A stretch of 64,000 nt of DNA. Source: Macrolepiota albuminosa. Taxonomy: Eukaryota > Basidiomycota > Agaricomycetes > Agaricales > Agaricaceae. The position numbers were made by a program, and so were the translations under genes. The stretch spans positions 434,001 through 498,000 of the forward strand of contig JAMWFC010000100.1 in NCBI GenBank assembly GCA_027475525.1. The letters are read 5' to 3'. The notes below the pieces were generated by a model. That model made no database searches, was not told the DNA's origin, and saw only the letters and a program-made list of their open reading frames with translations. How positions within the stretch are numbered: the first letter of the stretch is position 1; each line of letters begins with the position of its first letter. Below, piece by piece: positions 55,145-64,000 of the stretch.

Positions 55145-57353
55145 TATGCCTGCACATACTCATGAGGCTCGTGAGCCTCCCCGACTACATCACTCTCAAA
55201 GTAGCGCGACAAGCAGTCTGCCACTTTGTTGAGTTCACCTTTAACATAGGTGATGTCGAACTGGTATCTCGACATGTAGTCTATCCACTGTCGCTGGCGC
55301 GGTGACAAGTTCACCTGAGTTTTAAAGAACTCAAGGGCCTTGTGGTCCGTTATGATGTGGATGGGGTATCCCATCAGCTTATCCTCCCACTTGAGGAGGG
55401 CCTCGAGTATGGCAAGAGTCTCCAGCTTGTGCACTGCATAGTTTTGCTGGGCCGTCGTAAACTTCTTCGACATGAACCCTGCTGGGCGGCACGTCTGCCA
55501 GCTGCTTCCCTGGCCATACATGGCTCCGACGCCTGTCTTGGACGCGTCGCAAATGAGCCATATTGGCTCGTCCCGTCTAGGGTCGATTGGTCGAATCACC
55601 GGAGTCTTCGTACAGATCCGTTTGACCATCTCGAAGCACCGCTGGTGCAATGGCCTCCAATTGAACGGTGATCCGTTCTGCGTCATGGCCATAAGTGGCC
55701 CAGTATAGGCTGTGACATCGGGCAAGAAGCTCGATATGTAGTTGACAAGGCCAACGAATCGTTGGATGTCATTGTAGTTTTGGGGCGTGCGCCACTCCCG
55801 AATACGATCGAGCTTGTCCTGATCAGGGTGGATACCCCGCTCGTCTATGACATGCCCTAGGCAGTCTATACTCTGAGCGTAGAGCTCACATTTTTTCCAC
55901 TTCAAGTACAACTTGTACTTGCGCAGTCGTTCGAATACGACTCTGAGGTGCTGTTCATGCTCCTCCATAGTATCCGAGTAGATGAATATGTCATCTAAGT
56001 AGACGTGCATGAACCGTCCTATTACGTCTCGGAAGATAGAGGTCATTAGCCTCTGGAAAGTTGCTGGAGCATTGCAGTCTCCGATCTGCATTATATTGCT
56101 CGTGAATGTACCCATGATCGACGCAAATACGGTCTTTGGAACGTCCTCGGTGCGAATGCGCACCTGCTCGTAGGCGTCAGTAAGGTCAATCTTCGAGCGA
56201 TACTTCGCCCGAGCCACGTCTTCCTGGATCACCTCTTGATCTGGTAAAGGAGTTACATCCTTTATGGTATTGTCATTGCGCTGACGCGCATCAAGGGCTG
56301 TTCGAAGGGTTCCATCCTTCTTCGGGATGCACAATAGCGGTGCAGCTTGAGCGGTGGTGCATGGGGACCACCATTGGGCATTCAAATAGCGATTAGTCTT
56401 ATCGCGTAGTTGCTCCTGGAGGGCGCGCGGACAGCGCGGCAAGTGGTACTTATACTGCTTGTTCTCGTCTATGAGATTAATCTCATGGTTCACCTCCCGC
56501 CACGGCGGGAGCTCCTCCTTGGTCCCATTGACCATGTCGGCAAATTCATGAGATTAATCTCATGGTTCACCTCCCGCCACGGCGGGAGCTCCTCCTTGGT
56601 CCCATTGACCATGTCGGCAAATTCCTCTTGCCATTGCTGACACAACCGAGGAATATCTTCCTCACGAAGGCTTGTCGCCTTCTGCTTCCCCTTCATACGC
56701 ACCGGGGGAAGTAATTCCACCGTCTCTGAGGGTGGCCGAGGCGGCGGTGCATACTGCTCGCGCATTGCGAGCACCCGATTGACACTGTCATCAGGTATAT
56801 GTAGTCTCAGCGGAGCACCCGCTGCCGCTGTCTTATAAGCCACGAGGCTTCTTCCTTCACGTACAAGCGAGTACGCTATGGATACCTCGTCCGGGGCTGG
56901 CTGGCAATACGCTGGTTTGACGGTCATCCGTCTCTGGTGTGCATTTCGCGCACACGTGGCTGCCACCAGCTCGTTCCACTCTTGCGGCATTCGGGGGTTG
57001 TATGCCCAGTCGTACTCCGGTAGGGGAGCTGGTCGCTCCCATAGGGACCGTGTGTCCCCCTCTACTGAGGCTTCCGCCTCTCGGATGCTGTCTTTCAAGT
57101 CTTCCAACTTGACTCGTGAGGACGTAGGTGGGCATACATCCACTGAGTCCTCCCGTCGTCTCGCCTTTCGATGGCGTTTGTCCGGAGGCCTTGCGCCTCG
57201 AATCTCAGGAGCGATTATTTGCTCGTTGCTCCTCTTGGAGGCTTGATACTCCTCCTCGCTCATCATTACCACGTTGTGGTCTGCTCTCAGTCCAGGCATA
57301 GCCTGCACTTCCTCCTCCACATCCTCCACGGCCGGCACTCTGCGCCGGCCAAG
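55145..57353 (-). pseudogene. Pol of element 3 (RT and RNase H), truncated
   Basis: It begins right behind the gag TGA in the same frame. RT: LDARQRNDNT, DLTDAYEQVRIRTED, NIMQIGDCNAPATFQRL, YLDDIFIYSD; RNase H: ICDASKTGVGAMYGQG with its Asp intact, and ITDHKALEFF. One frame break only, at an exact 77-bp duplication (56,471/56,548); with one unit removed the frame is open. After ESDVVGEAHEPHEYVQA the sequence passes into Copia DNA. Confidence 0.88.
56471..56624. repeat. Exact 77-bp duplication in pol of element 3
   Basis: The block starting atgagattaatctcatgg recurs at 56,548 without mismatch, and is the sole cause of the frame break in this pol. Confidence 0.93.
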
Positions 57354-57356
57354 TCA
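57330..57356 (-). promoter_or_regulatory. Gag-Pol junction: TGA-CTT plus perfect stem-loop, element 3
   Basis: On the minus strand CCA-TGA-CTT is followed directly by GGCCGGC and GCCGGCC around the 7-nt loop GCAGAGT, a perfect 7-bp GC-only stem starting 3 nt after the stop. Pol continues in frame. This is the strongest of the readthrough-like junctions. Confidence 0.65.
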
Positions 57357-60300
57357 TGGAGAGTCCTTGCGTTTCTCCATAGTGCGATGACGTCGCAGAC
57401 GATTATCAGTGTCGTCTGCTGTTGCTCGTTCGGCTGGGATCACTTTCCCATTCACTAGTACCTGACATTGGTCAAAGTCTAGTATGACTTTGTTACGCCG
57501 CATGAATGGCGTTCCCAGTATCATATCGTAGCGATCGAAGTTCGCTACATCCATGTATTCCTGGCTACGTGAGCCCGGCGTTTGGACATTCACATTTGTC
57601 CCATACTGCACCATGGCTCGGCTCCCTACGGTGCCCAGCTGTAACGCCAATGGCGTATCCAACTCCTGCACGGATATTCCGTACACATGGGCGAACTGGG
57701 GTGTTATGCCCGATGTGGTACTCCCAGAGTCCCATAGGGTCCATGCCTTGTGGCCGTCTACGTCCACATACGAGACCAGGCACTCCTTGTCTGCTCGTTT
57801 CAATGTTGGGCGCTGCAAAGTGCCCTCTGCACGACGAAGGGTCACCTTCTTCATCCGAACTACGTTATTCCGTTTGGGATCATTTGTGGGCGGCCAATCC
57901 GTCATCGCCGCTAGGCACTCAGAGTCGCTGTCGCGACTGTAATACTCATTGTTGTAGACGTCGTCATATACGTCGACTGTGACGTACTCCTCCCCCTCCA
58001 CGACCACACTCTCGGGCTTGGCGCCCGATGCCTCCTCTGGGGGCTCCTGGTCGTTTGTGGGGTGCTCCGCCTCAGACTTGGCAGATACGTCTCCATCACT
58101 CCCACTCGCGGCTGCAGTATGTGCAGCTCGAAGGTGGGCGCGGGGTGTATACCCCTTCCTCGGGGGTCCTGGCTTCGCAGGGCAGTTGGTAGCGTAGTGG
58201 CCTGGTTGGCCACACGCGAAACAAGTCCCCGACTGCCCCGGTGGGTTGGCCGGCTTGAAGTCCGGCCTTGGTTTAGGACGTTCGCCGTCCGGCGCCCGCT
58301 CTGGGCGTGGGCGGCTCAGCCCTCGGTTCGCAGCAGGGGTTCTGCGTACAACAAACCGCGTGTTGCGGTCACGGTCCAAATCGGTCTTTTTGGCCAGGAA
58401 GGTCCCCACATGCTGACCCCGTGAAGGTGTCCCACCAGGCGGTAGTCGCCTGGGTCCCCCTTTGTGCCCACTCCGATGTTTGTAGTGGTTAGCAGTCTTC
58501 AGAGACTGCTCATACCGGATGGCATATGCCACAAATTCTTCCACATCGTTGACTTCTGGGGACAATCCGTCCTCACATATCAAATAGCGGCGCATATCTG
58601 CTGGAATGCCATCCAAGAACGTTTCGAGCATTGTATACCCGTCCGGGTATACTGCCATGTTCTGGGCATGGTCATTAAGGGTATCATAGAACCCTTGTAC
58701 TCCCAACTTCTCGGTGTACTTGGCGGACTGGAAGTCCCGCCTTGCATCCTGGAGCGTTGAGGGGTGTACGAATCGATCGTACAGTCCTGTAAGGACTCCT
58801 TTAAACGTCCAGTCATATTGGACACGATTGACGTGCAGTACTGCCCGTCGAAACCAACCCATGGCCTCTCTGGCCAAGAACTCAGGCAGAACAAAAATTC
58901 GTTCTCGTTCCATACGGTCACCTCCGTATAAGCACATGGCAAGATGGGTGCATACATCCATCGCCCAATCTTCCAGGTCGCTGAACTTGGACGCGCCTGT
59001 ATAGGCACGAATGTGCCTACTGTCTGCTTTACGCAGCTTCACTCCGTCTGGTAACCGTAAGGTTACGCCCAGGGCATCATCGACTACTCGATGCAGGCGA
59101 TCGTGCATGGCTTCACGATGCATTCGGATGGCTTCCCGCTGACCTGGGGATCTAGTCGCCAAATCAGCGGCATGGGGAAGTGACTTGCTTCACGATGCAT
59201 TCGGATGGCTTCCCGCTGACCTGGGGATCTAGTCGCCAAATCAGCGGCATGGGGAAGTGACTTTCCCCGTCCACCTTGCGGAGGACGTCCCGAGCCTCCT
59301 CGACTGTGGGCATAATTGCCCTTGTCTCGAGGAATCGACCTAGGGTTGTCATCCTGGCCGTTACCAGGGACATCACGTCTCGTGGCGCCATCTCGATCGA
59401 GGAAGTCTCCTCGATCATGATCGTTGCGCCGCCCTGGACCTGGAGAAGCTTGATTCTCCTGACCCTGCATGACGAATTGACGACGCATCTCGTCAATGGG
59501 CTTAGTGCCCTCGAATACGATGCCCTGATTGTCTATAAAGGACTGTCCCTTAGTCCTGAGGTCGCCATTGCGCATACGTTGGTATGCGACTCTGTCGCTC
59601 AACGTTTTGGCCATGGGCACGTGCGGCATCACGGATGCCTCGCTTTCCACTTTGAGCACAGTGCTATCGTGCCTATCTGGACCTGACATATCTGTCCTAC
59701 AGTCATGGTTACGCATGTGCGGGGGCTCCTCACGCCACCCTTGTCCTGCTGGAGTATAAAAAGTACTCACCGGTCTTACTTCGGGCACTTCTTGCGCCCG
59801 TGCTAGTGCCTCCACTAGCTCGATTCCGACGTCTTGATTGCGTCGTGCCGAGCATTCCTCGGACGTGTGGCTCCAGGGGGTCGAGACCCCCGATTGCCGT
59901 GTGGCCTTACACTGCACATACATTTGCAGCTCCATAGTGAGCACTCTCACCATCAAATCAGTATATTTTGTACTGAATACATTGGGCACTTCGTGCCCTT
60001 GTCGCCTAAGTGCTACTATATGGGCTGACGCGTAGTGCTCGAGTCGCGCTTGGGTGGTGTATTTCATCACCTCTGGGTGCAAGTCCCAGAACACCCACAA
60101 GCGCACGGTGTACACGGTTTTCAGCCGCTGTTCCTCTGCTCCGACGTCGTCGTCACTTGACGACTCCATCACCTCCTCTGGAAGCTCTACAACCTCCGGA
60201 GCTTCCTCCACTGCTGGTGTGCGCGGAAATCAATCTTCCGCACGGTATCCTTCAGGCCTTGCAGCCTCCTCCGGTACCTCTTCTAAGCGGGCTTCCGCTA

Positions 60301-60742
60301 CTTTAGAAGGCATTGGGCCCGCTGTGGACCGCCTGGTCCCACTGCTCCGGCTCGCAGGGAGGGTTCTCCCAGTCCGTACTGACGACTCGGCGTCTCCTGG
60401 GGCGCCATAGGCGCCGGTTGACTGTCAGCCGTCCTGCGGGGGTCCTTTGGAAGCCAATCGGCTAGACCGTCGTGGTCCTCCTGGCAACTGCGTAACTGGG
60501 GGCGTTAATCCCCCAGGCATCTTGTCTTGGAGGCGTTGCGGACCGTCCTGCTGTGAGCTTTCAGCTCTCCGGGCCTCGCTCTCATTCCCGGCTAGGTCGG
60601 TACTCTGACCTCGGTCTCGAGCCTTGGGTCTTACCTGACCCGCATTGGACGCTGACGCGTCCTGGGTGTCTGCTGGGTCTCCCCGTAGGTCGTGGGCATT
60701 TCGCCCGCCGTCAGTGGGCGCTGCAGGTATGGGATTACTCAT
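57354..60742 (-). pseudogene. Gag-protease of element 3
   Basis: Start MSNPIPAAP at 60,742. Order as in element 2: a basic, low-complexity N-terminus; the capsid region (WAMDVCTHLAMCLYGGD, GWFRRAVLHVNR, AVYPDGYTMLETFLDGIP); a zinc knuckle CFACGQPGHYATNC; an acidic stretch; a retropepsin (LWDSGSTTSGITPQFAH, NFDRYDMILGTPFM). Two TGA codons near 60,427-60,425 and 60,230 interrupt the N-terminus; at the second, element 2 has CGA. A 77-bp duplication (59,111/59,188) breaks the frame between N-terminus and capsid. From 59,162 to the final TGA the frame is open for 602 codons. Confidence 0.87.
59111..59264. repeat. Exact 77-bp duplication in gag of element 3
   Basis: The block starting cttcacgatgcattcgg recurs at 59,188. 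It shifts the gag frame just before the capsid region. Confidence 0.93.
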
Positions 60743-60874
60743 CGATCCCCTGTTTGAAATTTGCACGGTGTGGCTGTGCAAGAAGCTCGAGAAGCTGATA
60801 GAGTTCTGTCAACGAACTCAACGACTGATGTCGGATGCTAGGCAATAGATCCTAGCTGGCGGATTCAAAAAAAA

Positions 60875-61110
60875 TGTAACGAAGTTACAGAGATTGTGAG
60901 AGCTTAGGTTCACACTGCACAGAATCAGACCAGTCCGGTCTATTGACTATGTAGTATCAACACAAAAATAAGCTGCTTTGTAAGCAGCTGGTAAACTAAT
61001 TTATATAATAATGTAAATTAATATTATATTATAATAAATATAATATAATAGTATCTACTGTAAGGTAAGTAAAGCTATGTGGACAACGCCACATAGCGGA
61101 CTACGCTACA
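60875..61110 (-). mobile_element. 5' LTR of family-B element 3
   Basis: It starts TGTAACGAAGTTACAG and ends ACTACGCTACA, 236 bp, close to the LTR at 20,229-20,465. Directly outside it lies Copia gag sequence, so element 3 is inserted in Copia. Confidence 0.88.
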
Positions 61111-61508
61111 CCCCTTGCACTGTGCCCTAGCTTTCAGGGCATCATAGTATTCTTTTGTGCTCCCACCAGTCTTGAGTCCCTCCTGTTCAGCATCAGAGAC
61201 TGCAGCTTGGATAATGCCAATAATGAGACCATTGTTGGACAGCCAGTTGCTGTATGCCATGGGCTGGGTGATGGGATCAGGTTGTGTGATGAGGCAATCA
61301 GGCTTTAAATAAAGAAGATATAAGAGTCTAAGCCACTCTGCTACAGGAAAATTTCTAGTTTTGTTGACCACTTGATAAACTCACTGGTGGTGCAGTCAAA
61401 TGGGGGCTCCATAGTGGGCCAGTGCACGTTGAGCTTGGCTGGGCAAATACTTGGGTATGCAGCATCAGTGGCGAGTGTGGGGGAAAAGGGAGAAGTAACA
61501 GATCCCAT
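61111..61508 (-). pseudogene. Copia gag, N-terminal part
   Basis: On the minus strand it starts ATG at 61,508 (MGSVTSPFSPTL), then EFIKWSTKLEIF and, in a second frame, YSNWLSNNGLIIGIIQAAVSD and TKEYYDALKA. These match the Gag N-terminus of fungal Copia elements in general form (a short segment with a W and an invariant GxI). Cut at 61,110 by the element 3 LTR. It has one stop and one frameshift. Confidence 0.6.
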
Positions 61509-61740
61509 GGTATGGTGAAGGGAAAAACATTGTTGGGATATAAAAATCCTAGTGGTGGTCTATGCAATGTGTAGGAGAGACAAAGGACACACAGAGAGGA
61601 CACAATCAACCAATTGATCAGGCCATAGATGTGACTGGAGTGATATGCAAGAAGTAACCGGAGTGATTATACAAGAGTTTGCCAAGCCAAGGAAAGTCAG
61701 GTTCAAGATATTATAATCTTCTGTTCAGAAATAGTATTAC
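61509..61740 (-). other. Copia leader region
   Basis: No gene is seen. It lies between the primer-binding site and the Copia gag ATG and should be its 5' untranslated leader. Confidence 0.5.
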
Positions 61741-61755
61741 TATTGGCCCATAACC
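61741..61755 (-). promoter_or_regulatory. Copia primer-binding site (initiator-Met tRNA, anticodon arm)
   Basis: On the minus strand GGTTATGGGCCAATA directly follows the LTR end. GGTTATGRGCC is complementary to the anticodon stem and loop of the eukaryotic initiator Met tRNA (GGGCTCATAACC). Priming from a cleaved half-tRNA is known for Drosophila copia. Confidence 0.65.
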
Positions 61756-61810
61756 TGTTAGAACCTTAGTCCAAGCAACCTGATGAGAATACAAATAAGT
61801 TCCTCAATTG
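61756..61810 (-). mobile_element. Remnant of the Copia 5' LTR
   Basis: tgttagaaccttagtccaag through to aagttcctca is nearly identical to the start (plus strand) of the LTR at 42,262-42,502. The rest is replaced at 61,811 by another repeat. Confidence 0.75.
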
Positions 61811-62379
61811 TGTCACGATCTGCCCCAAGATCCACCCTGACACACCACACAAGCCCAGACCCCCGCCCTTGTCATCTGACCAGACCACCCGCACTAGCAC
61901 CTGACCCGGGGCTCCAGGCCCCACCAATCGCCTCCCACAGACTCCAGCTAACCCCCTTCGACGCTCAGCCCTGCGGCCACCCATGGGCCCCGACCGATCC
62001 CCCAGCACCACACCCATACACGGGCCCCAACCGATCTCCCAGTGCCATGCCCATACCTGGACAATATGCCGCACTGGACCCACATCCGGACAATACAGCG
62101 CACAGGACTCACCACATGGAACCTAGTCCCGGAGCTCACCTGGGCGACATGGACCTTAACCACTGCAAGCATATAACTAGTAGCCAGTAGTACACAAAGA
62201 GTAGTCTTGATATTGCTATAGCTCACATCTCTATACTCTCTTGTTTATCTCATACTTCCACTTAATCTGTCTTCTTCTTCTCTCAGTCTCCCGGTCTTTC
62301 AAAGTCTCACTTCAATTCTGACTCAGTCTCCTGGTCTTAGCCTCTTCTCCGATTATTCCCTTTATCCTTTGCCCTAACA
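61811..62379 (+). mobile_element. Possible solo LTR, another family
   Basis: It runs from TGTCACGATCTGCC to TTTGCCCTAACA, 569 bp, with a C-rich first half and a pyrimidine-rich second half (tcagtctcccggtc twice). TG...CA ends suggest an LTR. No target duplication is visible (aattg against ggctc). The ORFs in it are low-complexity shadows. Confidence 0.4.
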
Positions 62380-62403
62380 GGCTCTGCCTTCTCCCATTCC
62401 TGT

Positions 62404-63439
62404 TGTAGTACTTGGTAGAAGTATTACTTGATAGTTCTGGGGCTTGCTAGTGTAGAATATGACCTTGAATTCACACTAACTTTGACGACAAAAGGGATAA
62501 TCATTATTTTGAATGCGTTTAATAATTTTCCCACAAGTCGAAGTTTCTTAACAAACTCCAGCCTAAGCAATTCACTCCCTGGGAATCACCGAGTCTTTGC
62601 CTATCAATTGCCTGTCTATTCTCTACTAAACTTGGGCTATTTATACTGTTTTTCTGGTGCACAGACCACTATCTACATATGACTCTTTGTCGGAAACTCT
62701 CCAACTTCCAGAACGTATTTGATAGTCCAATTTCCCTTTTGGGAGGCCTGTTTCAGTGCCACCCGTTCCACCATTTAACTTCTTGTTCCGCTCTCCTTCT
62801 GGGTGTTTCTGATTGCCACTTCTCCATTTGCTTGAGCTCAATTTAGCCTGATTTAATTCCTAGATCCTTCTTTTCTCTTTTAGCACCTCCCTGCATCCCC
62901 TACTTCTTTCCTTTTCCCCTCCTTGTTGTCAAATCAAACATTGACTGATTTGACGATGAAATTGAGAATTATAATATTGAATGAATATAATAATTTCCCA
63001 ATTTCATCCTATTCCATCCATTGCCGAACATTGACTGATTTGATGATGAAATTGAGAATTATAATATTGAATGAATATAATAATTTCCCAATTTCATCCT
63101 GTTCCGTCCATTACTGAACACCGACCGATTTGATGATGAAATTGAGAATTATAATATTGAATGAATATAATAATTGCCCAATTTCATCCTGTTCCATCCA
63201 TTACCAGCTTCCATGCTTTTTCTCTCCATGACAGTGGTTAGACTATTGTCGAGCTGATAGTTTGAGCCGGTCCCTGCCTGATGTTCTGTACTTTTCTGTG
63301 TATTTGTTGGAATATTTTCGGAGATAGATATTTGTTGAGACTGCTACCAGGAGGCTTACAGTTTTCAGCCTATAATTAAATGTTTATTTTGACTTCTGGT
63401 GCATGTTTTGTCCCTGACTGCTGGTACAGCATTGTATCA
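62404..63439 (+). mobile_element. Family-D LTR, probably the 5' LTR of an element leaving the window
   Basis: It starts TGTAGTACTTGG and ends CATTGTATCA, 1,036 bp. It matches 7,464-8,439 and 5,660-6,512 in reverse. 62,938-63,210 holds three copies of an 89-90-bp unit. The downstream sequence has a gag-like open frame, so this is probably a 5' LTR and not a solo LTR. Confidence 0.75.
62938..63210. repeat. Minisatellite, three units of 89-90 bp, in the family-D LTR
   Basis: The unit begins acattgactgatttgatgatg and ends cattccatccattgcc-like; copies start at about 62,938, 63,028 and 63,118 and differ by several bases. The sequence divergence and different period set it apart from the exact 77-bp duplications. 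Confidence 0.75.
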
Positions 63440-63653
63440 CCGTATTCCGGACTTAGCCCAGGATCCTGCTCCACCTCTCCCCACAAACTCTGGTGCTCTG
63501 TAGCATCCCTGTGCCTCACCTAAAACTCCAGAACTTGCCCTCCGTTATCCAGAGACACTCTGTAGACTTTGAGTCTGCCTAGTAAGGACCCACTTGCCCC
63601 CATTGTCAGCGGAACCTGACATACTATCAAGACTCCCCCTTATACCATTCTCA

Positions 63654-64000
63654 ATGTCTACGTACACCCCCATCTACTATCTTGTGGGCTACCAAACTGA
63701 TGCCTACAGTCACCCATTACCTAAACAATACAATCACAGTACCCTCCAACCCATATACCCACCCCCAGTCCCTGAAGTCTACCCAGCACCCCGATTTTAG
63801 GCCCCTGACCCAAATAGAGCCTATGGCCCCTCTGCTAGTCAGCTCCTGCACCCCCCAGACTGGCAGATGTATGCCAACCTCCTCGTCAACTCTGGCACCT
63901 ATAAGATGGTACCTGGAGGACTCCCTGAGACCCCGTGGGGAGCTACCCTGCCTCCAGCCAGCAGAGGACCATTCGTGCCCTGGCCACAGGCCACCAATCC
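63654..64000 (+). pseudogene. Start of a family-D gag, runs off the window
   Basis: It begins MSTYTPIYYLVGYQTDAY at 63,654, about 215 bp behind the LTR, and is Pro/Tyr/Gln-rich. A stop follows ...PEVYPAPRF at 63,798-63,800; the same frame then stays open (DPNRAYGPSASQLL, DWQMYANLLVNSGTY) to the end of the window. A low-complexity Gag N-terminus is typical of fungal Gypsy elements. The rest is not visible. Confidence 0.5.

Larger units (their letters stand above)
55143..61110 (-). mobile_element. Family-B Gypsy element 3, 3'-truncated
   Basis: 5' LTR (61,110-60,875), Gag-protease (60,742-57,354), TGA-CTT, Pol up to the end of RNase H (to about 55,145). Integrase, chromodomain, extra ORF and 3' LTR are missing. 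It lies between two parts of the Copia element. It is CpG-rich and the best-kept family-B gag-pol in the window. Confidence 0.88.

Noticed and set aside
57506..58424. Plus-strand ORFs of 120-158 codons
   Set aside because: Antisense shadows of the zinc-knuckle and protease region of element 3 gag; the same shadows recur opposite element 2.
60852..60874. Primer-binding site TGGCGGATTC next to the family-B LTR
   Set aside because: It reads as a primer-binding site only on the plus strand, while gag and pol of this element are on the minus strand, so the orientation is wrong.
61783..62190. A proline/histidine-rich protein of 135 codons
   Set aside because: Low-complexity C-rich DNA of a probable LTR, open on both strands.
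62938..63210. Another assembly duplication
   Set aside because: The units have period 89-90 bp and several mismatches, so this is an older minisatellite.

Overview
The window looks like nuclear DNA from a filamentous basidiomycete, probably an agaricomycete. The only clear host gene, a protein-kinase-like gene at 21,686-23,311, has five short introns (about 48-95 bp) with GT/AG borders. Nearly everything else is transposable-element sequence, nested and in different states of decay. Species cannot be told from the sequence alone.

Left to right. 1-5,659 holds short repeats: tRNA-derived SINE-like heads, a small inverted-repeat (MITE-like) element, a 1.4-kb repeat present twice, and a scrap of a Gypsy 3' end. 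5,660-6,512, 7,464-8,439 and 62,404-63,439 are copies of a ~1-kb LTR (family D). 6,513-20,465 is a minus-strand chromovirus-type Gypsy element of family B (LTR ~237 bp) with three further insertions. 21,686-24,344 is an island of host-like sequence. 24,350-25,250 is a 3' remnant of Gypsy family A. 25,968-32,510 is an old family-A copy almost stripped of CpG. 34,737-42,233 is a degenerate LINE on the minus strand, with a Tc1/mariner element (40,411-42,025) in its ORF1. 42,262-61,810 is a Copia element on the minus strand, split by a nearly complete 11,996-bp family-A Gypsy element (42,901-54,896, 5-bp target duplication TTCTG) and by a 3'-truncated family-B element (55,143-61,110). The window ends inside another family-D element.

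Gypsy families A and B share one plan: LTR, Gag-protease, an in-frame UGA followed by CUA or CUU, Pol (RT, RNase H, integrase, chromodomain), a gap with its own start, then a very large extra ORF of about 900-1,000 codons that I do not recognise, a stem-loop, a purine tract and the LTR. Two points deserve attention as possible undescribed biology: the conserved extra ORF behind pol, and the gag-pol junction (UGA-CUN plus a hairpin), which looks like programmed stop-codon readthrough.

Two processes damage these elements. One is CpG to TpG/CpA transition: every premature stop in the family-A gag-pol is a TGA consistent with CGA. The other is technical: at least fifteen exact direct duplications, all with a period of exactly 77 bp, lie across unrelated elements and break reading frames. 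They look like de Bruijn assembly overlaps, not biology.
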